64,000 nucleotides of DNA. It comes from Ananas comosus. Taxonomy: Eukaryota; Streptophyta; Magnoliopsida; Poales; Bromeliaceae. Shown piece after piece: positions 39,431 to 51,284 of the stretch; the first letter of the stretch is position 1, and each line of letters opens with the position of its first letter. Where the stretch lies: assembly GCF_001540865.1 (NCBI RefSeq), contig NC_033642.1, forward strand, positions 1,591,995 to 1,655,994. Reading direction: 5' to 3'. The position numbers and the translations under genes were made by a program. The notes below the pieces were generated by a model. It saw nothing but the letters and a program-made list of their open reading frames with translations. It was not told the origin of the DNA and ran no database searches.

Positions 39431-41114
39431 TTCTTCGTCTGTTATTTTCGTTCAACGGCAAAATGAATCCCACCCCTCATTATCGCTTTTTTTATCGTTG
39501 TTTTTTTTTCTTTTTTTTTATTGATGTTTTCTATATTTTCTCTAATTATCTATCAGTCGCATCGCACGGGTTAGTACGCTATACATCATGAAAACAAACG
39601 GCGATATCTACATTGTTAGTATCTTTGTTATCCTTTTCAAAAATAATTATATCTTTCATTCTAAAATTAAATGATTTTTTTCATGTAAATGGCCAAGCAA
39701 ATCATGGGTGGACTTCTCAAGTATTAGAGTTGTATTACAACTCACTTCTGTTAACATCTAATTAGGATAAACTAATTTTATAAGATTAGTGGGGATAATG
39801 TTGTTGGATGGGGTAACTGAAGAGGGCTTAAATTTAAGGATAATTTTAATGAACAGCCATTCCTAGATAAAAAGTGTCCAGTTCAGTTTTCAGAATCAAT
39901 TTGGTAAAAAAAATCAAAAAAAGAAAAATAGTGTTAACCTACTTAACTAGCTAGTTAAACTATAACCTGAGGTTCAAACAGCATGAACATCTTATTCAGT
40001 ATTTCTTGTGGATTTACTCAAAAAATGTATATATTTCGTAAATGAGGTGTATCAAATGTCTAGAATCGCACATCATATTCAAAGAGTGTAAGTCATTTTA
40101 AGCCATATAAGTATTCACCTCATTACTATTTATGGTGTTTCTTTAAAATTCAGAAAATAATAGAGGACAATAAAAAACAGTAGATTGGGAAAAAACAGTA
40201 AGAAAAAACACATGCTCACGTTTAAGTATTAATTCTCAGGTGATCTATGCTATTTTCAGCAAATTACATGGCGAACTACGTCTAAATAGTAAATTATCCT
40301 GTCATAATTTAATATAGACTGCATAGAATATTATGAGTTACTATTAAGAAGCTAAGATCAGATCGTGTCTTTAGATAATAAATTTTGAATTTCAAATTAA
40401 ATAACATTTTAAGTCTTGAATTTTTCCATTTCTCCAATATTTTTAAAAAAATATTTGATGTTTGATATATTTTGTTCACAATATTAAATTCAATTAAACC
40501 TGCATAATTTTCAAACATGTTTAATATTTTTCTATTTGTTGAGTCGTCGACTAGACCAGTAAGACTTTGAACGAAGATTCTGTTTAGAAACATGAATATC
40601 TTGTCCATTATATTTTGTAAATTTAGTCAAAAAACTTGTCTATTTGCTAGATGAGGTGTCTAATCAAATGTGTAATTGAATACAATAGTCTTTATTCAAG
40701 TCATTTTTTTATAGTAAGTCATTTTTTTATAGTAAGATAAATTATCTGATAGGTGAAATATATTATCTTATCAAATCTTAAATATTAAAACCTGTCGAGA
40801 AGCAAAATTCAAACTTATTTCTTACAATCACTACAAAAAAAAAAAAAAAAAAAAAAAAGTCATACTGAATAAGTTGCCTAAAGATAAATTATTTGAATAT
40901 CCAAACCTTTTAGAGGTGACAACCATAACAATTAAGTAAAGATAACACCCAACTGCACTTATAAGCATCAAATGCTGCTTAGAGATACAATCATTTTTAT
41001 ATCCCACCACCAAAAAAAAAAAAAAAAAAAAAAAAACACTCAGATATATCTTACATAAAAGTACATTTTAATTGTCAATTCTTTCAAAGCTTTAAGAGAC
41101 GTTAGCATTCAGTG
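39431..41114. other. AT-rich intergenic stretch, no gene seen
   Basis: No gene recognised. Two long A homopolymers (about 40835-40858 and 41012-41035) bracket a short segment. The first is preceded by CACTAC, but no matching opposite end was found. Confidence 0.5.
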
Positions 41115-41554
41115 TAAGAATGTCAATGGGTATGGATATCCAAAATATTACCCGAATCCAAACTCGAAGGGAGGCGGATTTTCCCGAGTTGAACAGTTAT
41201 GGATTCAATTATGAGTATAGAAAATAAAAACCCGACGGATATGGATACGGATATAGATTTTGTATTTACCCGACCCGAACCCAAATAAATTATATATATA
41301 CATAAATTTATTTTTTATTTATTTATATAATATATAAAATATCTAATAAATTTTATCCCTTAGATCTTTATTCAACCGTATGAATTTTTAAAACCCGCTG
41401 AGTTCGGATTTTGGGTTTTTGGTCGGGTACGGATATGAGTATGAATTTTTAAAATCCGCCGGATTCGGATCCGAGTACGGATTTTAATTTAATTTTCGGG
41501 TTCGGGTACGGGGTTTTAAAAATCCGACCCAAACCCGACCCATTGACATTCCTA
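41115..41554. mobile_element. hAT-like MITE (440 bp)
   Basis: Terminal inverted repeats TAAGAATGTCAATGGG and CCCATTGACATTCCTA. Flanked by 8-bp repeats ATTCAGTG (41107-41114) and ATTCGGTG (41555-41562), one mismatch. The interior holds repeated GGATACGGATA and CGGGTACGG phrases and their complements. It lies downstream of the VAP27 3' end. Confidence 0.85.
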
Positions 41555-42618
41555 ATTCGGTGAGATTATGTTTTAGATGTAGTTGCATACTTTAAATCAC
41601 TACGAATACTTACATGGCTAATTAGATTAAAAAGTAACGGGCATTTTTCGTCTACAGAGTAAGAAACAAAACCTTAATTGCAGCAGAGAAAAATATTGGA
41701 AGGCATTTACTGAACGAGGCTACTACTGATGGTTCTAAGAACAGTTCTCAGGCTCTATTCATAAGTTCTATTTATACAGCACTTCTGAAGATGATCAACC
41801 TGGCCACAAAACTCCTTAAAATTCAGAAAACAAACACTTACTAGCTGAAAGATTGTTTTTGTCACGTCCCGCCCCGAATCCACTACCAATTTGACACGGT
41901 TCGGACGCGCTGGTCGGACAACACCTCTCCTGTCCGCCCAAGGCCAAGCAACCAGATCATATACAAGCACTCACAATTTTCTTTCTAACAATTGATATTG
42001 TGAACAGTCACGCGAACATCCTAACCCCATTTATCTCCTCTTTCAAATGCTAGCTGAATTTAGGACAAAGCAGAGAAGACGATTATTGTGGCGAAATACG
42101 AAAGGGCGGGAGTGATCTTGTACACAACAAGGATATGTACAGTAAATAATTCAACATAACTTGTACATCAGTAAGTAGCTTAAAATGAGCGGATAATACT
42201 CAGATTACATAAACTAGGTTACAAGGGCAGTATCAGGGAAGCTACAGTCTCGAGTCGTATGTTCTAACACTACAAACATGCTACACACAAAAAAATGGAA
42301 ATGGAGAAAGGGTTTAGAAGAAGAAAAAAGAAAAAAAAAAAAAAAAAAGAGAGACCCTGACCCACTTATGGTCCCATAGACAAAAGAATTAGGAGACATA
42401 CTTACCCTTACGCAAAAGCCTCGAAACTCGGACCTGCGAGCATGAGGTTGTAAGTCTAGAAGACCTTTTAACATTGAATCGAGCAATGAATCCTAAACAG
42501 TTACGAGACAATCGAAAGAAAATTATTGTGGTACTTCGTCCATCCACGCCCCCCTCTTTTTTTCTTGCAGGAATATCCCAACAAGATCCCACAGGAAAAG
42601 AATAAGCCTGCGCACAAA
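41555..42618. other. Region downstream of VAP27, no separate gene seen
   Basis: The part next to 42619 is presumably the VAP27 3' UTR (minus strand). Around 41871-41960 the sequence GTCACGTCCCGCCCCGAATCC and GTTCGGACGCGCTGG resembles LTR-retrotransposon boundary sequence seen in plants, but I could not define an element. Confidence 0.4.
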
Positions 42619-45600
42619 TTAGGTTTTCACAAGATAACCCAGTATGATTCCGAGCAACGCAACCAGCAGCACAAACATAAAGGAGAAACCACCGCCCTGT
42701 TGCTTAGTGACCTCTCGCCTTACTAGTTCCTGCATGCACAGCGTGCCGTGAGAATGTTAATCCGTTATAAGAAACGACTGAAGAAACACAATTTAAGGAA
42801 TATCCTAGATAATCCGGAACAAGTGGTACGATGAGGGTTTCATTTGACAACTATAACATAACATAAGGCCAGTTTGAATGTTTAGCTCATGGGGTTTTGC
42901 TCTTCGATTTCAGCCCATGAATTTGATATACGAATTTTGTTGTAAGATCCTAATGATCATTATTTTTCAGGATAGCACATTTCATCTACAAAGCAATTTA
43001 AATATTCCAAGGAAAATGATTAAGAAGAGGTAATCCCAACAAGCCGCCAAAGTAAACAACAGAGAAGTGCTGCGCAAGTCATTCGTGCGTACAAATAGGC
43101 CCTAAAAGTTTGACTTTAGTCTGTCGCAAGGTAAACCCCTATGTCCATAACCTGCAATCGACCTTTTGCAATGAAGGGAAAAGCAATGATTCAAGGTGTC
43201 TTGCTAACAATGACAAATTTATCCAAAACTTATATTAATGATCAATTGAGTTCTGCTTAGTATTTCAGTAACAAATTTATACATAGCAGTCCAACTCTAC
43301 TCCCCCCGCCGCCGCGCCCCCCTCCTCTTCTTCCAACCCAACCATATCACATTCCAGGCAAATTTGGCAATTGTTGTCATTGTAAACAGTTGCTCACCAA
43401 ATCGTATCAATACTATGATAGCAAACACTAAGACATCCTCCCCGAGTAACAAACAAAACTCCTCAAACTATAAGACATCCTTCAGAGTCACACATAAAAT
43501 CCTCGAACTAAACAATGTCATTTTCTACATAGCGGAGTTTGTTTATTTAGCTCCAACACCAACCACAGAATCCATTTGTCACATTATGCAGATAGACATT
43601 TTTATTACCAAAAAAAGAACCATTCTCTAGAATCAGATAGCCATTTTTATTACCAAAAAAACAACCACTCTCTAGAATCATGGAACCTTGTGCCATGGAA
43701 ACTCAACTACAAGAATATAACTGTAGAACTACTAAACAATTAAATAAAAGGGAACAATCGGGGAACTTGAAACTATCACCAAATAGAGGTACAGAATATA
43801 TATGTGTTTAAATATAAGTGCATACTAGAATGCACAATAAATTGCATAAATTAATTTTGTAATTTATATCTCATGAAAGAGGTTGGAATGGTACAGCCAC
43901 GTGTCACATGATCAATGCATTCTCATACCACATGATAAAACTGATATCAAAGATACGCAAAATGAAATGGCAATAAAATTTGAGAACAGTTGGCAACCCA
44001 AACACTCACCAATTCCTGTCTAAGCTTATTGCTTTGTTGAATAGCAGAATTTCTCTCCTCTGTCAACTTTGAAATCAAAGCCGCAACCTACAATAGAGAA
44101 GAAAGCACAAAAATAATACTCGAACACGACATTTATTGGCGATGCACAACATAATCTAAACAGGCATGACGTTGCACAAAAAATAGAAGGATAGAGTGCA
44201 GACGAATATATATTTAAGGAGTAGAGAAGCAGAGAAACTCCAAACATAAAGAAAACACCAGGTAAATCGTCCTATGAATCAACTGAAAATATGAGGAAAG
44301 CAACTTTTCTTCACATGAGACGAGTGACTGACGAACATTCTGCATAAGAATGCAGAGGTTTTCATTCCAAATCTCTCTTCATACAGCTCAACAGTATTAC
44401 TTATTTACTTTGTCTACACTTGACAGCCATATGCCAAATAGGATGGAAGGAAAAACGTTATTGCATATTTAGCATTGTTTACATGTTTTGCTTCTGTTTC
44501 CCCTAAAATCCTATCCACAACTCTGGTTGGTTTTGCTTAGACCTATTGCTACGGAGGATAAGTCGCAACAACATTATGACTGCCATCAGTACGAGCTATG
44601 CCCACCGTGCTGTATTGTGCCAATAAGATATCGACATGATACAACCCTCATGCCTATAGCATAGCTCAATATCATCCTTTCTTTGAAATAACCAAGTAGT
44701 AATCTCAGTGAAGTGCCATAAATTTGATAAAGAATATAATAAGAAATAAAAATATACTTGTGCCAAAGAATAAATATTTCATGGCATAGTGTGTCGGCAC
44801 ACGGGTATTTTGGTGGCCGACACACGTCGGCTCGGCATGGCATGGTACAGCACGACGGGCACTGTGTCGTGCCATGCCAGCAAATTTTCGGTACAACCCC
44901 TTGCTACGATACTTAAATCCTTGGTTTGCAAACTCTTCATTGATGGGTATATTAGACAACACAAGAACAAAAATGAACAAAGAACCTTTTTTTTTTGTTC
45001 TTCTTAAAGAATATAGAGTTTGGAAAATTAACCAATAATAAAGGAACAGATTCTTGTCCATCATTCAGAAACTTCGATTGTACTGAACTAGTGGCAAGCG
45101 AAACCAAAGAAAAATAAACAATTGTAAACATGCCCCCACTTTTCTCTACTATAAACAGACACCCACAAGGTTGCAATGAGCAATAGCATCATGTTTTATT
45201 GTTTGTCAATAATGCTTTCATAATTCACAGAAGCGAAAAACAGGAAGTGATAATGGGCCAAGAAAGAGCAACATTGCTATTTCGTGCGAGCCAACAGTAA
45301 AGATATATGAGGTACATTAAGGGATCCCATAGCTTTCCAGAAAGAGCCAAAAAATGTAAAAAGATCTAGCAATATTTGCAAGAAAGGCTAGCGACAAAGA
45401 ACTACAATCTAAGATGAAACAAATTGGCAACCCATGATAAAGATTACCCTAGTAGCTGATTCCCAGTTATTTTCATAAGGATCTATCAACTTTCCTAACG
45501 TGTCATTTCCAACTAGTATACTTAACATGAAATTTATTTTTCTTTGGCACCTCGCTGCTGATGTATAAAGACCCTCCAGTTACGCTGGACATATAAGTAA

Positions 45601-46210
45601 GAAGTTGGATTGCCGCAACTATTATAAAGTTCTGAGGTGTTGTTTCCAAAAGTAAATCGACGACCAACCAAACATATGTCATGTGCATAAATTTCAGTCG
45701 CACAAAAATGGGTTAAATGCATCATAACCATGTGAACCGTTGACCATTTGCACATGGCCGCCCAAACTTTAAACTTCATATCGGCCGCCTAAAATTTCAC
45801 CTGAGTCTATAGTTCATCAATTTAAAGTGACTAACATTAGCCAACAGTCAAGAAACAACAAAGGACATGCTATTGATACAGATGAGTCCTCTTGATGAGG
45901 AAAAAAAACTCTCTTTTGGATAGACCACAATTATCACATTTAATTGTCATTTAATATTTTAACAATTAAATGCTGAACTCTTTACTGCTGGATTGAATTT
46001 TTAACATCAAAAAGACTGTTCTATATTGCTGGTATGCATCCTTCGTTGTTTCTTGACCATTTGGCTATTGCTAGTCACTTTAAATTGATGAAATATAAAT
46101 CTACATGGTTAATGGCAAATATGAATGTTTAGGTGGTTATCAACAAATGGTCAAAGATCAGGTGGCTCTGGTGCCATTTAATCCTAAAGAAACTATTAAA
46201 TTAGTTGATT

Positions 46211-46261
<51 letters not shown>

Positions 46262-49120
46262 GAGGGGAGTAAATCAAGAGAAAAGGGCAGCGACCTCTAA
46301 TCCAAGCTTAAATCTTAATTAAATAGTTCTGTTCTAATTCCATTTGCTGGTTTCAGGTAAACAAGATATGCTGCAATAATGTTTTAATCCCCGTGCTTCT
46401 CCTTGCAAAATTTACACACAACGTATGACATACAACATTTGACAATTCGTTAATGTGATCTACTGATCTACAAAGAACATAAAGACAACTATCTTATAAG
46501 ATAAGAAGCATCAATGAATACTTGAAAGCCATCGCGGGTTGACAGATCAAACTTCATTCGAATGTATACATAATGGATCAAAGGAATCCAAAAGCCAGGC
46601 AATATAGTCACTAAATCCATGACTCGGCAAGCTCAACAGCTCAAAACAACCAGGCCAATGGTATACAACGACAAGAACTAAATTATGCACAATCCTCACT
46701 GCTCAATTTCCCAATGGTTTTCCAACCTGCTAAAGCCCAGTCAAACAGTGAAGGCACAGCACCTCATGACCAGGAAGGTTATTGCTTCTCATTTTCGACC
46801 TATCATAAACACCACTCCGTTTACTCTATCTCCAATATTGATCAGCAAACTAATGCACAAAGTTCCCTTCTGCAGTCAACGGTATAAAGCACATCATCCC
46901 ACACCCTTCAAAGATAGGCATTATCTCTATTCCCTCTTTCAATCCAACATCAGCCTGTTATTCTATACTACATAGTACATACAATAGCTACCTTATCAAT
47001 AATTCCCATCACATTTCTAGCGGCAAACATTAGTCTTCTCTAAACTCTGCCTATGATCAGGCATAACCCAGCAACAACAGAATGTAATTAAGTTACTTGA
47101 CTCATTTTCTAAGCTAATTGTGAACAGGAATTAATCACCAAAATGGTTCAGAATCTAAAGATGACATCAATGAAATGCTTAGAGTATTACAATAAGTGAC
47201 TAATCTGCTAAATCAAGTTAATTGATCTTTTCACACGGTAAGTTGAAAGTAGGAGGCACTAGCTTTTAATTGAGATGGCATATCTAGTTGAAGCAAACAG
47301 TAATGACCAGTCTGCAGGTTATTTAAAGCAAATGAAAGAAGCTTCTAAGGCAACATGAATCAGCAAATAAAACACAAGTGCGAGGGCAGTTTAATAAACC
47401 AAATATAACAGCACTAAGTTGTGTAGTAGCATTCTATTCTTCAAAAAGGTATAAATTTAAGTATTTACGGAAATGCCAGGAATTCTCAATTAACTTGTAG
47501 CACTTAAAAAAGCATTACGAAAATGCCAGGAATTCTCAATTAATTTGTAGCACTAAAAAAACCAATAGACCAACCTCTGAAGACCTCTCCTGGGTATCAA
47601 CGAACTCTCTTCTTGCCTGTTTAGGAGAACAAAAAATTAATTAAGTTATATCCACCAAAGAGGTACAGAACTTAATGCGTTCAAATTGTGAATCAAACAA
47701 CTCAGCAACTCACAGTGGATGATTCTCTGGGACCCGTATTTCCGATTTCAGATTCTGAAGCTCTAGGTGACAAACCCTCCTCAGATTCCTCCGGAACAGG
47801 TGAAGGGGGCTGAGGTGGTGCAACATAGACAACTCGTAATTTGACCTCATCCACCTTATTCCCCGACTCTTTTGTGAACTATACAAACACAAAAATTGGC
47901 ATTTAGCTTGAGCATAATAAAGCCCAAAAATCACAAAATTGGCATTTAGGCATAAATTGGCATTTAGCTTGAGCATAATAAAGCCCAAAAATCACAAAAT
48001 TTACATGACAGCTATTAGATACTAGATAGTGTGTGGTCATGGGAATTCTGTATCCTAGTCATAGGAATAAATGTCATTCATAAGAAATCTACTTCACAGA
48101 TTTATCCGCATCAAGATTGGTTGGAGGACGGAGTACATAACCACAGAGAATGGACTGCCCATTGGAAATATCATAATTCATCACAAATAACAATTCGTGA
48201 TTCTACGTTATACTGTTGAACCTACCAGGCTTTCAATGTAAGCATTTCCATTTCCCAATTTCACATGGAAATTTGCAAATTGCACAAATGTTTAGCAGGA
48301 AAATGAAGACAATTGTTATAATTCAATATCACCACTCTATTCTCCAACCAAACGATACGCACTGGTGCTCATGCTACGGGGGGAAAAAAATAGGAAGAGA
48401 AGCAGCACCATTTCTGGTGTAATATCCTTGACGGCAGCGCCAGCGGTCGTGACAACACTCTGCACAAGAAACTTGTCCTTGCATTGCATGTCGGGCGGAG
48501 CCTCCCGCTGTGCTTGCATCATAACTGAACCAATAACCAAAAAAAAAAAACCAAAAAGTAATTAAAAATTGCATTTTTCTTCAATAGAAAGAAGAACATG
48601 AGGGAATAGTTTCATGAGAATGTAACCTAGGACATCACACGTGGATCGCGGCGAAATGATGCCCATATTTGGACGCACGCAATATTTCTTAGGGTTCGTT
48701 GTTTTGACCTATGACAGGAGGACGTAGCATCCCCAAATTGGAAAAAAAATAAAAATTAAACACCAAAAATTGTTAAAAACACGGTTCCAACCCCGTTCTA
48801 GGGTTTACAAAGAACGCAATCTACAGGATTTCAAAACCTAAAAAAAAGGAAAGAAAACCCTAATAAGCAAAATTTCAATACCTTAAAGGCAATGCAGTCA
48901 TCAGACTTGTTCGAAAGCTGAAGCGAGCACGAGATCTGCTTCTTCAACTCGACTTCTCGCGGATCAAACCGAGCACAAATGGAGATCGAGCATTAGAAAC
49001 TCATCGAACGAGATCGAAACCCTAGAAAGAGACGACGATCGAAGAGGTTTTAGGGGGAGGGAACTTACATGGGAATTTGAGCTCTAGGGGCTCGATTCCG
49101 AGCAACTCGCTGGCGCTCAT
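42619..49120 (-). CDS. VAP27: VAP27-type vesicle-associated membrane protein (MSP domain)
   Basis: VAP27 proteins are ER tail-anchored scaffolds at ER-plasma membrane contact sites, binding FFAT-motif partners and the cytoskeleton. Exons in transcript order: 49120-49069, 48952-48882, 48708-48627, 48524-48409, 47878-47714, 47616-47575, 44087-44010, 42729-42619. All junctions are GT-AG and in phase; the product is 238 aa (Arabidopsis VAP27-1 is about 239). The MSP domain covers about residues 1-125: IEPLELKFPFELKKQISCSL, VKTTNPKKYCVRPN, MQAQREAPPDMQCKDKFLVQ, then VKLRVVY. A Pro/Ser/Glu linker follows (PPQPPSPVPEESEEG), then a coiled coil (about 165-205, LISKLTEERNSAIQQSNKLR). The C-terminal tail anchor FSFMFVLLVALLGIILGYLV lies at about 217-236. 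Intron 6 (3.5 kb) is full of MITEs. The exact VAP27 paralogue is not resolved. Confidence 0.96.
43590..43680. repeat. Tandem duplication, about 46 bp x 2
   Basis: AGATAG.CATTTTTATTACCAAAAAAA.AACCA.TCTCTAGAATCA occurs twice in a row inside VAP27 intron 7. Confidence 0.85.
44590..44923. mobile_element. Diverged copy of the hAT-type MITE, in VAP27 intron 6
   Basis: Collinear with 22501-22841: CACCGTGCTGTATTGTGCCAA.AAGATA, a central AT-rich part containing GAATAAATATTT, then GTCGGCACAC, GTCGGCTCGGCA, CAGCAAATTTTCGGTACAACCCC and an end CTTAAATCCTTG. The left terminus has decayed, so no target duplication could be checked. Confidence 0.75.
45709..46186. mobile_element. Foldback MITE (about 480 bp) in VAP27 intron 6
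   Basis: The left half contains TTGACCATTTGCACATGG, TTCATCAATTTAAAGTGACTAACA and CAAGAAACAACAAAGGA. The complement of the right half contains TTGACCATTTGTTGATAACC, TTCATCAATTTAAAGTGACTAGCA and CAAGAAACAACGAAGGA. The whole unit can fold into a long hairpin. No coding capacity. Confidence 0.8.
46213..46264 (+). repeat. (AG)n microsatellite in VAP27 intron 6
   Basis: About 52 bases of AG repeat with one interruption (GGG). It lies close to the right end of the foldback element. Confidence 0.95.
47465..47562. repeat. 50-bp tandem duplication next to VAP27 exon 6
   Basis: AAATGCCAGGAATTCTCAAT begins at 47471 and again at 47521, with TTGTAGCACT following in both. It ends just downstream (in the gene's sense) of the exon 6 donor, inside intron 6. 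Confidence 0.9.
47894..48002. repeat. 61-bp tandem duplication in VAP27 intron 4
   Basis: AATTGGCATTTAGCTTGAGC begins at 47894 and again at 47955, each followed by ATAATAAAGCCCAAAAATCA. The repeats abut the exon 5 acceptor region. Confidence 0.9.
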
Positions 49121-49184
49121 CTCGAGATCGATCGAACGATCGTAGGGCTCGGTCGCTCCCCTGCGGCGGCGAATCGAGGACGAC

Positions 49185-49188
<4 letters not shown>

Positions 49189-49231
<43 letters not shown>
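49189..49231 (-). repeat. (GA)n / (TC)n microsatellite in the VAP27 5' leader
   Basis: About 42 bases of GA on the plus strand (TC in the transcript), roughly 70-110 bases upstream of the VAP27 start codon, so probably in the 5' UTR or core promoter. GA/CT tracts can be bound by BPC/GAGA-type factors. Confidence 0.9.
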
Positions 49232-49235
<4 letters not shown>

Positions 49236-49395
49236 TCGAGAGAGAGGTTGGGGAAGGGGGAGGAGGAGGAGGAAGTGGGAATACGGGTTTGTAGGAGGAG
49301 AAAGTGGAGTTCCGGTGACGGGGGAATGAGAGCGACAGGGGTTGAGCACAACGGGTGGGAATTGTGGATTTTAGAATTAAAAAAAAAAAAAAAAG

Positions 49396-49756
49396 GTAAA
49401 CTTCAAATATCACCCCTGTAGTTTTACACTATCTCACTTTAGTACCCTTTAGTTTTAAAGTATATTAATTAGTATCTTGTAGTTTTATTTTTTTTTCTTT
49501 TCACATGCCCCTTCGTTAACTTTTTGTTATACTATATACAAAAAATTTCAGATACTCCATCTATAGTTTATCGAATATTTACTTTAGTACCCGTTGGTTT
49601 TAACTTTTTTATTGATTTAATGAAAAAAATTACTAGCAGCGGATAATAAAAAAAGAAAAATAAAATCACAAGGTACAAAAGTGATACACTTTAAATTATA
49701 GAGTACAAAAGTCAGAAAGTACAAAACTACAGGGACAGTATTTGAATTTTTTCTAA
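49396..49756. mobile_element. Foldback MITE upstream of VAP27, copy 2
   Basis: Same plan as 16926-17297. The left half reads CCCTGTAGTTTTACACTATC, CTCACTTTAGTACCCTTTAG, TTTTAAAGTATAT. The complement of the right half reads CCCTGTAGTTTTGTACTTTC, TGACTTTTGTACTCTATAAT, TTTAAAGTGTATC. It begins near the presumed VAP27 transcription start. Confidence 0.65.
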
Positions 49757-51284
49757 ACAATTGAAAATGCAGCAACCCCCCTCCACTAGACAATTTTCAA
49801 ATTGGTCCCCCAGCTAAAGGATTTTAGTTTTTTAAAGCAACGCTATCTATTAGGATTTAGAACTAGCAATCGAACTCACTGTTCGCAAGCCAACTCAAAT
49901 TCCGCTCAAAATTAGCTTGAATTCCGCTCAATTATTTCATAAATGATTCAAATACGAGCTGAAGTTTTTAACTTGAAATCTTAACGAGCTGAACGTGAGT
50001 TTGAATTAACTTGTTCATATTTGGCTCGATATAGTTACAAATTTATACTATTTGAATTGTTAGACCAATCCAAAATTAAAGATATTTGTATTTTGTGAAT
50101 TTTAATTATTAGATTAAGATTTTATTTTTCTAAAAAAAAATCAGCAATTAAGGTTAAGAATTGGGGGAGGAGAAAGTTTAGGGGTAGAAGCGACAAATGA
50201 GCCGCTAGTGGGTGGTGTCCATTGGAAAAATTGGGTGACATGGATTTTGAACAAAACATAAGGATGCAAATGGAGGAAGAGAGAGAGAGAAGAGAAAGGC
50301 AGTAGAGGGAACAGAAATTAAAAAAAAAAAAAAAAGTTGGGTGAAGATAACAAATATTTTTTTGAATAAAATAATTAAAAAAATTTTAGCTGCCTGATAT
50401 GAAAGTTGTAAGATGTACACTCCAGATTAAAATGTACAGCTAGCACTCCTCTTGTCGGAAAGATTGGGGACGTGATTTCTCGACTTCTCAAGTAATCTAT
50501 TGTATCAAGTTGAAACTAACTACTATTTTTTATATTTCTGTCAATTTTTTCTTGTATCTATTAAATTGATCTATATATTAAAATCAGAAAAAGTTATACT
50601 TAAAATATTTTACTAGTTAAGTGACCTTTATATGCTAATGGATACGACAAGAAAAAAATTTAGATAAAAATATGCAGAATTTACTTGAACTATATACTAT
50701 TTTGAGTCAGCTATCTAACTTTTCAAAATTTTGATTTTGCTATCTAATTTTTTAATTTGTTTAATTAAGTCGACCAACGGTACTTTGCCTGTAAAATTTA
50801 AATAAAATACTTATTTTAATAAATTTAAAATTGAGAGAATTGCATGTAATATACTAACTGAATCTGTAAAGATAAATAATATATTTATATTTTAAAATCA
50901 AAGTATTGTTGATTAATTCAAATCAAATAAAGTGAAAGATTGGTTCGGTAGAATCAAAATTTTGGAAGGTTAGATAGTCCAAGGTGCAAAGTTTGGGGGA
51001 GCCTTTTCTTAATGATAATAGTTTAGGAGCCTCAGTGCATTTTTATCCTGAACTAACTACAGGGGATTTGCAAAAAAAAACATAATTGAGTGGGACTCGG
51101 TAATTTTCACCTAAGAGGCTGGGCAACAAAAGCTTCTGTGATCGACAACACCNTTTTTATCCTGAACTAACTACAGGGGACCATTTGCAAAAAAAAACAT
51201 AATTGAGTGGGACTCGGTAATTTTCACCTAAGAGGCTGGGCAACAATACCCACCGCGCCTCCCCCAAACCCCCCCTCGAAATCG
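49757..51284. other. Intergenic region between divergent VAP27 and bL9m genes
   Basis: AT-rich, no gene recognised. The last part before 51285 must include the bL9m promoter and leader, but it contains an N and a duplicated segment (next entry), so the promoter sequence is not reliable. Confidence 0.5.
51040..51246. repeat. Duplicated 90-bp segment around an N (probable assembly join)
   Basis: 51040-51129 (TTTTTATCCTGAACTAACTA...GAGGCTGGGCAACAA) recurs at 51154-51246 with a 3-base difference (GGATTTG versus GGACCATTTG). The N at 51153 lies between them, beside a short unrelated stretch (AGCTTCTGTGATCGACAACA). The pattern is typical of two contigs joined without merging their overlap. Confidence 0.85.

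Noticed and set aside
40831..41040. CACTAC-plus-A-run as a CACTA transposon end
   Set aside because: No matching inverted end or 3-bp target duplication was found; the long A runs are more likely simple repeats.
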